Assembly: GCA_965206395.1 (NCBI GenBank)
Contig: CBDBJK010000007.1
Span: forward strand, 1 to 64,000
From: CBDBJK01 sp965206395
GTDB lineage: Bacteria > Chloroflexota > Dehalococcoidia > Lucifugimonadales > CATOSD01
Length of the DNA: 64,000 nucleotides
Reading direction: 5' to 3'
Part shown: piece after piece, positions 36,421-44,576 of the stretch
Numbering within the stretch: position 1 is the first letter of the stretch
Layout of the letters: the number at the start of each line of letters is the position of its first letter
Made by a program: the position numbers and the translations under genes
The notes under the pieces: model-generated
Database searches by the model: none
Told to the model about the DNA's origin: nothing
Seen by the model: the letters and a program-made list of their open reading frames with translations, nothing else

Positions 36421-38102
36421 TGAGCCTGTCTCACAAGTCTGGGTTGGCGTTGAGTATGGGTCAGGTGTACGTTTGAAGCGATATCAAGGTGGGAGATATT
36501 GAGATGCCGCTTCGACCGATGGGCCGAGAGCAGATGTGGATGTTGCCGCCGACGCTTGACGAGTCGTTGCCGCTGGATCATCCGGCGCGGTTCGTCGCCG
36601 AGTTCGTCGATGCTCTAGATCGAGATGCATGGGCGGAGCTTGGCGTGGACATAGAAGGTGACTCGATGGGAGCGCCAGCCTACCATCCACGTGCGCTGTT
36701 GAGCGTGTGGCTGTACGGCTTCATGACCGGTGTGCGCTCGTGCCGGAAGCTGGAGGCGGCCTGCCGGGACCAGATACCGTACCTGTGGCTGACCGGGTGG
36801 CAGCATCCTGACCACAACACCCTGTGGAGGTTCTACAAAGGGCATCGGCAGGCTATGAGGAAGCTGTTCGAGCGGACGGTGCGTACGGCAGTGACGATGA
36901 AGTTGGTGGACCTAGCGGTTCAGGCGGTGGAGGGTACTAAGGTGGTCGCCAACGCGTCGCTGAACAGGAGCTACGACGCCGAGGGACTGCGTGGTCTGTT
37001 GGAGCGGCTGGAGAGTGCGATAGCCGACCTTGAGGCTCAGAACGAAGCGGGAGAAGACACTGCTGTTGCCCATCTGCCTGAGGAGTTGGCTGACAAGGAG
37101 GTCTTGGGAGAGCAGGTGAGGCAGGCGATGGACGATCTCACGAATCGGAAGTGCCACAAGCGCATCAACCTGACCGACCCAGACGCCAGGCTGATGAAGG
37201 GTAGGCAAGGCATCGTGGCTGGCTACAACGCTCAGGCTATGGTCTCACCCACAGAGACGGATGGGGGAGCGACCGGCATGTTGGTCACCGCCGTGGACGT
37301 GGTGGATGCGGCCAATGACAATGCCCTGCTGGTTCCGATGGTCGAGCAGGCCGAAGAGACGACCGGGACAAGAGCACAGATGACATTGGCCGACGCCGGA
37401 TATTTCGCCGCAAGTCACCTGGCAGAGTGCACCCGTCGAGGTCAGCAGGTGGTGGTGTCCGAGTCACGGCAACGGTTCCTCAAAGACCCATATCACAAGG
37501 ACCAATTCACCTACAAGGAGCCGAGCGACAGCTTTACGTGTCCGCAGGGACAGACGCTCAAGTTCGTTCGTATACAGCACGCGAACGGAGTCCCGTTGCG
37601 ACTGTACCGGGCTTCCGGCGCCGTCTGTCAGGCATGCCCAGCCTTCAGAGCCTGTACCAGGGCCAAGGAGATTGGGCGGAGCTTAGCGATAGGACCGCAT
37701 GACGCAGTGCTGCGCCGTCATCGTGCCTGGATGTCCACCTCAGCAGCTAGAGAGGCGTACAAGCTGAGAAAGCAACTGGTCGAGCCTGTCTTCGGGATCA
37801 TCAAGGAGCAACAGGGGGCACGGAGGTTCCTGCTGCGAGGCCTCGTTAACGTGGCGGCCGAGTGGACTATGCTGGCCACAGCCTTCAACCTGCGCACTCT
37901 CTGTCGGGTGTGGAGCTCCAGCCCCTTCATCGGTCTATTCAATGGCCCGGAGCCTCATCCCGTCTCCTGACCTGCAGTGATGACAGCAGCTGACCCATCG
38001 CTCCCTCGCCTGTCCTAACCGCTCAGGCCAAGGCCTTTCAGCGAACCCTCTGACCTCTATCCGCTCCCCCTATCCGCAATTTCCACTTCTGGGACAGGCT
38101 CA
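36421..38102 (+). mobile_element. IS1182-family element, about 1.68 kb
   Basis: Terminal repeats TGAGCCTGTCTCACAAGT and, inverted, TGAGCCTGTCCCAGAAGT. It lies between the two IS630 copies. Outside the ends, CCGAAAA on the left faces TTTTCGG on the right, so the target looks palindromic. Confidence 0.75.
36504..37970 (+). CDS. IS1182-family transposase
   Basis: 488 residues from ATG 36504, preceded by GGGAGA. N-terminal DUF772 domain (HPARFVAEFVDALDRDAW, AYHPRALLSVWLYGFMTGVRSCRKL), HPDHNTLWRFYKGHRQ, a coiled middle, then the DDE domain (MTLADAGYFAASHLAEC with Asp; KQLVEPVFGIIKEQQGARRF with Glu) interrupted by a zinc-ribbon-like Cys region (CPQGQTLKF, CQACPAFRACTRA). Intact. Confidence 0.9.
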   Translation: MPLRPMGREQMWMLPPTLDESLPLDHPARFVAEFVDALDRDAWAELGVDIEGDSMGAPAYHPRALLSVWLYGFMTGVRSCRKLEAACRDQIPYLWLTGWQHPDHNTLWRFYKGHRQAMRKLFERTVRTAVTMKLVDLAVQAVEGTKVVANASLNRSYDAEGLRGLLERLESAIADLEAQNEAGEDTAVAHLPEELADKEVLGEQVRQAMDDLTNRKCHKRINLTDPDARLMKGRQGIVAGYNAQAMVSPTETDGGATGMLVTAVDVVDAANDNALLVPMVEQAEETTGTRAQMTLADAGYFAASHLAECTRRGQQVVVSESRQRFLKDPYHKDQFTYKEPSDSFTCPQGQTLKFVRIQHANGVPLRLYRASGAVCQACPAFRACTRAKEIGRSLAIGPHDAVLRRHRAWMSTSAAREAYKLRKQLVEPVFGIIKEQQGARRFLLRGLVNVAAEWTMLATAFNLRTLCRVWSSSPFIGLFNGPEPHPVS

Positions 38103-38161
38103 ATTGCGAACTTTTCGGTGGGCCGTCTCAATATGAAGGCCGGATCGTAGAACGCTACCTA

Positions 38162-38890
38162 GTGGTCCACCATCATTGAAATGAATACCATGATGTCTAC
38201 CAAGAAGTACCGTATCAGACTGACCGCCCGGTCAGAGCGCGGAGTTTGTGTGCGCGATGGAGACGTACTGGAGGTCTACCAACGGCCGTACGATGGGAAT
38301 GAGGTTCTGGTGTGCATGGATGAGACGAGCAAACAGCAAGTCAAGGAGACGCGAGTGCCGCGTCCCGCAGCGCCCGGCTTATCGGCGGCATACGACTACG
38401 AATACGAGCGTAATGGAGTGAGCAGCCTGTTCATGCTGTTTGCACCGTTGGACGGATGGCGCCGAGTCGAGGTCAGAGAGCGTCGCACGAAGGTGGACTG
38501 GGCGCATGTGATAAAGAAACTGGTCGACGAGGACTACCCTGACGGAGACCGGATCGTGCTGGTAATGGACAATCTCAACACTCACAAGCTGTCCTCGCTA
38601 TACGAGGCATTCGAGCCTGCTGAGGCGAGGCGTATAGCTGAGCGACTGGAGATACACTACACTCCCAAACACGGGAGTTGGTTGAATATGGCGGAGATAG
38701 AGATCGGTGTGCTGGCTCGACAGTGCCTGGACCGACGGATTGCCAATCAAGACATCCTGCGCGGCGAGGTCAATGCTTGGCAGAATCAACGCAACCGGGA
38801 TGTGATACGAGTGGATTGGCGCTTCACTACCGAGGATGCGCGCATCAAGCTAAAGTCACTCTACCCATCAATACAAAAACGTTGAACCAC
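38162..38890 (+). mobile_element. IS630-family element, copy 2, internally deleted (729 bp)
   Basis: Inverted relative to copy 1 and with the same ends; flanking TA at 38160-38161 and 38891-38892. About 520 bp encoding the helix-turn-helix half are missing. Confidence 0.85.
38181..38885 (+). pseudogene. IS630 transposase remnant lacking the DNA-binding half
   Basis: The first residues (MSTKKYRIRLT) join directly to ARSERGVCVRDGDVLEVYQRP and then to the whole catalytic half (CMDETSKQQ, VMDNLNTH, NMAEIEIGVL). The deletion start is in the alternative frame used by copy 1 downstream of its A9 run. Loss of one A and of the 12-bp duplication brings it back into the catalytic frame, giving a continuous 234-residue ORF. 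It lacks the HTH, so it should not transpose by itself, though it could interfere with copy 1. Confidence 0.8.
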
Positions 38891-38912
38891 TAGGTGATCG
38901 ACCGGACTTTGG

Positions 38913-39617
38913 CTACTTCACGCGCTCGACGACGATCAATGCTCCTGGGTTGCGCCAGTCGTGCATCGTGGGGTCAAGGTCTTTGATACCATGTACGCCA
39001 TTGTGAATGTAGACGTATCCCTCAGCGCCATCTTCGGCCCGCACGCCACCGTTTCTGCAGGCAGGCCCGGGGATGAATCCGCAATCCTCGTTGTTAGCCT
39101 CGCTGCCCGAGTCGTAGACTGCGACAAGATACCTGCTGGAGCCGCGCCTTGGAAGGTTCGCGCCATTGAGAGCGCCAAAAGCGTCGTTGGTGTTTACGAA
39201 CATACCAACCAGCGAGAACATCTTGGACCTGCCACTGACCTGAATCATCACCGACGCCGTCTTTCCGGGGGGAATCGGCCCCCCTTCGAATAATATGGTC
39301 TGAAGGTCAAGCACGTTCTCGTTGTCTACAGGGTCAAGAATTTCCATCAAAGGGCCGTTATCGGCGTCCTCCGCGACTGCGGCAAGAGCATCGCTGGCAG
39401 GCTCGCCAAGCGTGAACAATGGATCAAGATTCTTGTTATGCGTTGCCACCAGCACGGGCGAAATTGGCTGACCCTTCGTGAGATTCGTTATCGACACCCT
39501 GTACATCATTGACGAAGACTTTTTCTCGTCGTTGTCGGCGGATGCGGTGAGAATTCCCACCGACAGGGCGGTTAACGCAGCTATGCCCAGTATGACTATA
39601 GATAGCTTCTTCCTCAT
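38913..39617 (-). CDS. Secreted spondin-domain (Spond_N-like) protein
   Basis: 234 residues with an N-terminal signal sequence (MRKKLSIVILGIAALTALSV, cleavage likely near ASA-DN). The mature part MYRVSITNLTKGQPISPVLVATHN, then ALAAVAEDADNGPL and IPPGKTASVMIQVSG is the Spond_N pattern found in many exported bacterial proteins. It has two Cys pairs late in the chain (CGFIPGPAC). AAGGAGGT is well placed before the ATG. It is transcribed divergently from the FG-GAP gene across 375 bp. The start of the IS630 remnant lies only 20 bp beyond its stop. Role unknown, probably surface or extracellular. Confidence 0.8.
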   Translation of the reverse strand: MRKKLSIVILGIAALTALSVGILTASADNDEKKSSSMMYRVSITNLTKGQPISPVLVATHNKNLDPLFTLGEPASDALAAVAEDADNGPLMEILDPVDNENVLDLQTILFEGGPIPPGKTASVMIQVSGRSKMFSLVGMFVNTNDAFGALNGANLPRRGSSRYLVAVYDSGSEANNEDCGFIPGPACRNGGVRAEDGAEGYVYIHNGVHGIKDLDPTMHDWRNPGALIVVERVK

Positions 39618-39992
39618 TCTTCGATAGACCTCCTTGTGATAATTGGGGTAGTTTACTGGCTTGCCTCACGCCAGGAACGAGTGCTCGTTGTTTATCGGGC
39701 TGAGGCATCCTTGAACACAAAATTACAGGCCACTTATTAAGGAAACCTTACGAATCTATATAGAGTATGAATTCTGGTTCGGAATCGAGATAACCTCTGT
39801 GGGGAAGTCTGTAGACTGTTTAACGGATATTATTGGTGTGCCATCTCCGGGCTGCTGTTTTGCCAGTGAGCTTTTGACTTTAGCTGTTTCTCTGTGTCAA
39901 AGTCTCACCCATAATCAATGGGCTATCAGACCAGGAAGCTCACGAATATCAAGGCTATGTTGCCATGATACGTATTGGAAAGGACTGCTCCA
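39618..39992. other. Intergenic region between divergent secreted-protein genes
   Basis: No gene recognised. AT-rich around 39720-39790, where promoters for both flanking genes are likely, but I could not define one with confidence. Confidence 0.5.
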
Positions 39993-40969
39993 ATGATCCT
40001 CAGCAAGAAACTAAATCCTCCTTCAAAAAAGCGCGACCATCTCCTCAGCAATTCCCTAACAAGGCTGATGCTTCTCGCCGTAACACTGCTGGTATTGCCC
40101 TTTGCTGGGACGCTTTTGGTCCAGAAGCCTGTTTATGCCGATGCCCCTTTCGCGCCCGAGAAAGCGATCACCACAGGCGCTTTCAAAGCCACCTCGGCGT
40201 ATGCCGCGGACATGGATGGAGACGGTGATATCGATGCCCTCTCCGCTTCACAAGCGGACGATAAGATAGCCTGGTACGAGAACACCTCGGGCGATGGCTC
40301 ATCCCGGACGCCTCACACCATCACCACTGCCGCTGACGGCGCCCACTCAGTCGACGCTGCGGACGTGGATGGAGACGGTGACATGGACGTCCTCTCCGCT
40401 TCACGCTGGGACGACAAGATAGCATGGTACGAGAACACCTCGGGCGATGGCTCAGCCTGGACGCCTCACATCATCACTACCGACGCGGACGCCGCCCACG
40501 AGGTGCATGCAGCAGACGTGGATGGGGACGATGATATCGATGTCCTCTCCGCATCATGGGGAGACCACAAAATAGCCTGGTATGAGAACACCTCAGTGGT
40601 TGGTCCTGATTGCACCCTGGGCTTGGAACTTGGTTATGTGGACGGCACACTCACTATTGACTTCAATTTAGGCATCGTAGAGCCAGCGATCTGGGGCGTG
40701 TGGTTGTTCATTCCGGACACAGGTGTCTTTCCTTTCTGGTTAATACCTATCTCTGATGTTGAACCAGCTGAGAGTTTTTCAGTTCCTATCTCGGGATTCC
40801 CCTCCATAGGACCGGTCGGGTAATAACCGTCCTCAATGCGTCACAAGGGAATCCATGCTTTGCCTTTGCGTCCGTTGATACTGGCCCATCATCGGCTGGG
40901 GTATCGGCGGAGGAATTGCGAGAGCTTCTCGCAGATGCTGACGGCGTTATGCCGAACATCGGGGAGTAG
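39993..40969 (+). pseudogene. Secreted FG-GAP/VCBS-repeat protein (one frameshift near the end)
   Basis: Signal sequence (LTRLMLLAVTLLVLPFAGTLL, cut near VYA-DA) then three repeats of the form DMDGDGDIDALSAS..DDKIAWYENTSGDG, the calcium-binding FG-GAP/VCBS blade, about 47 residues apart. A C-terminal domain starts CTLGLELGYVDGTLTIDFNLG. The frame stops at 40821 because one G is missing in the G run 40818-40820. The adjacent frame continues VITVLNASQGNPCFAFASVD to a stop at 40967-40969. Restored length is about 325 residues. With three blades it is too short for a full propeller. Confidence 0.75.
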
Positions 40970-41067
40970 CGGCCTTGGCTGGCTCGTAGACCGGGTTCGA
41001 TCAAGTGGATGAGGGTCAGCATAGTCGCCATCGCAGGGGAATAGCAGAGGATAGGGAATCGAACGTC

Positions 41068-42335
41068 CTAAATGGCTGATGCCCCTGTGGTGGCCTTGGG
41101 CACGGAGAAGCTGAACCGGCTGCCTTTGCCGGGGTTGCTTTCGACCCAGATGCGGCCTCCGTGCGCTTCGACGATGCCCTTGGCGATGGCAAGGCCCAGA
41201 CCGGCCCCGCCGAACTCCCTGGAGCGGGATTTTTCACCTCGGTAAAATCTGTCGAACACGTTGTTGATGTCTTCGTCGGGGATGCCCTGCCCCGTGTCCG
41301 CGACGTACACTTCCACCATCTGGCCCAGGTCTGAGCCTCGACCAGAATCGTTCCGTCGGCAGGTGTGTGGCGAATCGCGTTCTGAATCAGGTTGTACAGA
41401 ACCCTTTGCAGCTTGTGCGGGTCTACCAGCACCGGCTCTGGCTGCTCGCCCAATCCGCTTTTCAGATCGAGCGCCCGATTGCCAGCCTGCGATTTCATGC
41501 TCTCCAGCGTGTTCGCCAGTATCGCTTCCAGCGAGCTAGGCTGAAGGCGAAGTTCCAGCGTTCCCGCGTCGATTCTGGAAAGCTCGAACAGGTCGTCGAT
41601 CAGATTGGAGAGGTGCGCTACCTCGCCTTTGAGCGTCAGCCAGTATCGCTCGATCGTGGCCTGGTCTGACACTACGCCATCGGTTATGGCCTCGATCATA
41701 GCTCGCATGGACGCAAGGGGGGTCCGCAGGTCGTGGGACACCGACGCGATGAGGTCCCGCCGGGCCTGCTCCATGTCTTGCTGGCGGCGAAATGACTTCT
41801 CCAACTCCTCAGCCATCGTATTCAGGGCGTTTGCCAGGTCGCCGACCTCATCTCTTGACGAGGTTTCGAGGCGTGTCGATAAATCCCCTTCAGCCAGTCG
41901 TTGCGCGCCGCGAGTCAAGGCCTCGATCGACGAGGTGATGCTCCCTGCAATGGCGAAGCTGAAGAATAGAGGGATGACGAGCGAAAACAGAGCCAACACC
42001 ACCAGAAGGGTCAGATCGTGCGACGAAAGGAACATGAGCAGGGCTGTCACGATGATGTTGACCAGCGCGATGCCGCCGCCCACCGCGCCTGCCAGCGCGA
42101 TTTTACTGCGGATTCCAACGGCGCTGCGAAGCCCAAGGTTTGCCGCGCCAAGACCGAGGACAAGCGAGGCCGAACCCGATAGCAGTAGATAGAAACCGAT
42201 GAGGCCCACGTCTCCACTGCTCATGCCGAAATACAGGAAGGCTACGGCCAACGCGATGGCGAGCGCGCCGACAAGACCACCGAGGGTGATGCCGCCTACC
42301 TTGGAGATGTCCTTGATAAACGAAGACCTAGCCAT
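41068..42335 (-). pseudogene. HAMP sensor histidine kinase (one frameshift)
   Basis: N-terminal membrane region with about four helices, HAMP domain (SSIEALTRGAQRLAEGDLSTR), HisKA with phospho-His in SVSHDLRTPLASMRAM, HATPase N-box LIQNAIRHTPADG. At 41320-41330 one base is missing. The ATPase continues in the other frame as MVEVYVADTGQGIPDEDINN, GAGLGLAIAKGIVEAHGG to the stop at 41068. Restored length is about 422 residues. The unrestored frame runs on to 41016 with nonsense sequence. Its start overlaps the end of the response regulator, with which it forms a pair. Confidence 0.85.
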
Positions 42336-43024
42336 CGAACTTGTACCCTACTCCCCAGACTGTCAGTATGTAACGCGGCCTTGCCGGGTCAGCCTCAATC
42401 TTCTCTCTCAGGCGGCGTATGTGCACAGTAACGGTGCTGGTGTCGCCAGCATAGGAGTAGTCCCAAACATCGTTTAGAAGCTGCCCACGGCTGAACACTT
42501 GAAGGGGGTGTTGGGCGAAGAAGCAGAGAAGGTCGAACTCCTTGGCAGTCAGGTCAACCTCCTGGCCGCGCGCTATCACCTGTCGCATCTTGGGGCTGAT
42601 CGAGAGGTCTTGGAACCGGAGCGTCTCGCCTTCTTGTCCAACAAGAGACGGGCCTCGTCGCAGCACTGCCTTGACGCGGGCTACCAACTCCTTTGGGCTG
42701 AATGGCTTTGTCATATAATCGTCTGCGCCAAGGCTGAGGCCGACGAGCTTGTCTGTCTCCTCGCCCTTGGCAGTCAGCATGATGATAGGCACAGAACCCT
42801 GGGCACGAAGCAAACGGCATACCTCCAGACCATCAATCTGCGGCAGCATCAGGTCCAGCACTACCAGGTCAGGATAGTGCGCACGTGCGCGTGCAAGCGC
42901 ATCTGCTCCGTCGAGTGCAATATCTACGTCGTAGCCTTTCCACCTCCAGGTAGCGGGCTACGACCTCTGAAATCGTCGGATCGTCGTCCACAACCAGTAT
43001 GCGCTGTCTGTCCAAGGTAACCAT
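42328..43024 (-). pseudogene. OmpR/PhoB-family response regulator (one frameshift)
   Basis: The start ATG 43024 opens MVTLDRQRILVVDDDPTISEV, a normal receiver N-terminus. One extra A in the run at 42937-42939 shifts the frame; the rest, YDVDIALDGADALARARAHY, then VVLDLMLPQIDGLEV (phospho-Asp) and GADDYMTKPFSPKEL (Lys), is in the other frame. The winged helix (LTAKEFDLLCFFAQHPLQVF, VTVHIRRLREKIE, VWGVGYKF) is intact. Restored length is about 232 residues. It leads the regulator-kinase operon. Confidence 0.85.
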
Positions 43025-43078
43025 TTCGGCGCTATTTCGCTCCTTCAATTCCGCGCTCTTGCTATATGTGTTATGTTA

Positions 43079-43084
43079 ATTATA
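43079..43084 (-). promoter_or_regulatory. -10 box for the regulator-kinase operon
   Basis: Consensus TATAAT on the minus strand, 55 nt upstream of the regulator start. A TTGTTG lies upstream at short spacing (14 bp), so the -35 is uncertain. The rest of 43025-43399 contains no gene that I can recognise. Confidence 0.45.
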
Positions 43085-43399
43085 TCATGACCTTATTACA
43101 ACAACCTTTCACTCATTACAGAACTATTAAATCTTTCCCTATTCACGGGTGAATTTAAGTCCGCTCAAGCAGCATGGGACGCACAGGCGGACTCAAAACT
43201 CTCGCAAAAAGCTCTAAGAACGCCTTGCGCGTATCCCATGCTGGATTAGAAGATGTAGCTACCCCCTGAATTGCCGGTCACTCCGAGCCAGTGGCGTCAA
43301 ATTCCCGCTTCCCGCTGGTATCAACGGAGCGCAGCCGACACGAAGCGCCGCATTTCCAGCATACGCACGGATGCGGAATAATCCTCCAAGGACGATATT

Positions 43400-44167
43400 A
43401 TGACGGGCATAGCTCACACATCGACTGACCCACCCCAGGAACGCACCCCCTTTAGCGAAGGCAACGAGAAGGTGGCTCTCACCTCTGGAATGAGACGGCC
43501 TGACGTAGATTACTCATCATTGATATGGCAACAACCTGATGATACCGCGCTGGTAATCGATTCCCATACGCCGGAGTTCAAGACAGGGCCTTCTCTGATT
43601 TCCCGCGCCAAGACCCTACCCCCAACAGTCCCTCAGAAGCTCGAACTGCTCATTCTCGCCACGGTCTTAATCATCGTTGCCTCGATGTTATTCGTTCCTG
43701 GGACGGTGGACCTTGGGAATTGGGGTTATCCGGGCGCGTTTGTGATTAACGCGCTTAGCACCGCCACCCTGCTTCTACCCGCGCCCGGGATAGCCCTCAT
43801 CGTGTCGATGGCGAACGAATTGAACCCAATTGGGCTAGGCGTCGCTTCGGGTCTCGGCGGCGCGATAGGGTCGCTTACCGCGTACTGGGCGGGCGCTCAA
43901 GCGCGGCAGGCGCTTGAGGGCAAGCGATTTTATGGGTTCATGCTTTCGTACATGGAGAGGTTTGGAGGCGCGGCGCTGTTTCTGTTCTCCGCGCTGGCAA
44001 TTCTACCGGGCGATATCGCCAGCGTCATCGCGGGGGCAACGAGGTATCCACTAAAGAGGTACATGCTTTACGTAGGGGCCGGAAACGTGGTCAAGATGGT
44101 GCTCATCCTGTACGTCATGACGAGGTATTTCGGCTGGGCGGCAGACTGGCTTGGCCGGTTTATGTGA
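43400..44167 (+). CDS. VTT-domain (DedA/SNARE-associated-like) membrane protein
   Basis: 255 residues. A long cytoplasmic N-terminus (about 85 residues) precedes five or so hydrophobic segments with the VTT pattern: LLLPAPGIALIVSMANELNP, GLGGAIGSLTAYWAGAQAR, LFLFSALAILPGDIASVIAGATRYPLKRYML. DedA-superfamily proteins affect membrane lipid and proton homeostasis. AAGGA precedes the ATG. It converges on ruvX with an 8-nt overlap. Confidence 0.8.
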   Translation: MTGIAHTSTDPPQERTPFSEGNEKVALTSGMRRPDVDYSSLIWQQPDDTALVIDSHTPEFKTGPSLISRAKTLPPTVPQKLELLILATVLIIVASMLFVPGTVDLGNWGYPGAFVINALSTATLLLPAPGIALIVSMANELNPIGLGVASGLGGAIGSLTAYWAGAQARQALEGKRFYGFMLSYMERFGGAALFLFSALAILPGDIASVIAGATRYPLKRYMLYVGAGNVVKMVLILYVMTRYFGWAADWLGRFM

Positions 44168-44576
44168 TGCGTCTGGAGTCCAGGTAAGACTGAAGCACGA
44201 TTGCCGCCGCCGCCGAGTCCACACGGGCCTTGTTTTTCGAAGGCTCAACTCCCGACTCCCTGAGCATCCTCTCTGCCTGAACAGATGACAGCCGTTCGTC
44301 CATCGATTTCAACGGGATGTCGGTGCGCTCGGCCATAGCTTTCACGAACGCATCAACGCGGCCTGCCTGTGGCCCCCTTCGTCCTGACATGGACAGAGGA
44401 AGGCCGATCACTATCTCACCGGCTTCGTGTTCTTCCGCGAGACGCAGCACCTCGTCAATATCGAAATCCTGCCCCTTGCTTTCTATTGTGGTCAGCGGGC
44501 TGGCTAGCAGGCCCGTAGGGTCGCTTAACGCGACGCCGATGCGCTTTTCTCCGACATCAAGGGCAAGGATTCTCAA
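44160..44576 (-). CDS. ruvX: Putative pre-16S rRNA nuclease / Holliday junction resolvase (YqgF)
   Basis: 138 residues of the YqgF/RuvX RNase H-like family. Active-site acidic residues are visible in ILALDVGEKRIGVALSD (first Asp), IVIGLPLSMSGRRGPQA, and MDERLSSVQAERML with the final Asp in ARVDSAAAAIVLQSYLD. It overlaps the end of alaS by 4 nt (ATGA), the frequent alaS-yqgF pairing. Confidence 0.93.
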   Translation of the reverse strand: MRILALDVGEKRIGVALSDPTGLLASPLTTIESKGQDFDIDEVLRLAEEHEAGEIVIGLPLSMSGRRGPQAGRVDAFVKAMAERTDIPLKSMDERLSSVQAERMLRESGVEPSKNKARVDSAAAAIVLQSYLDSRRIT

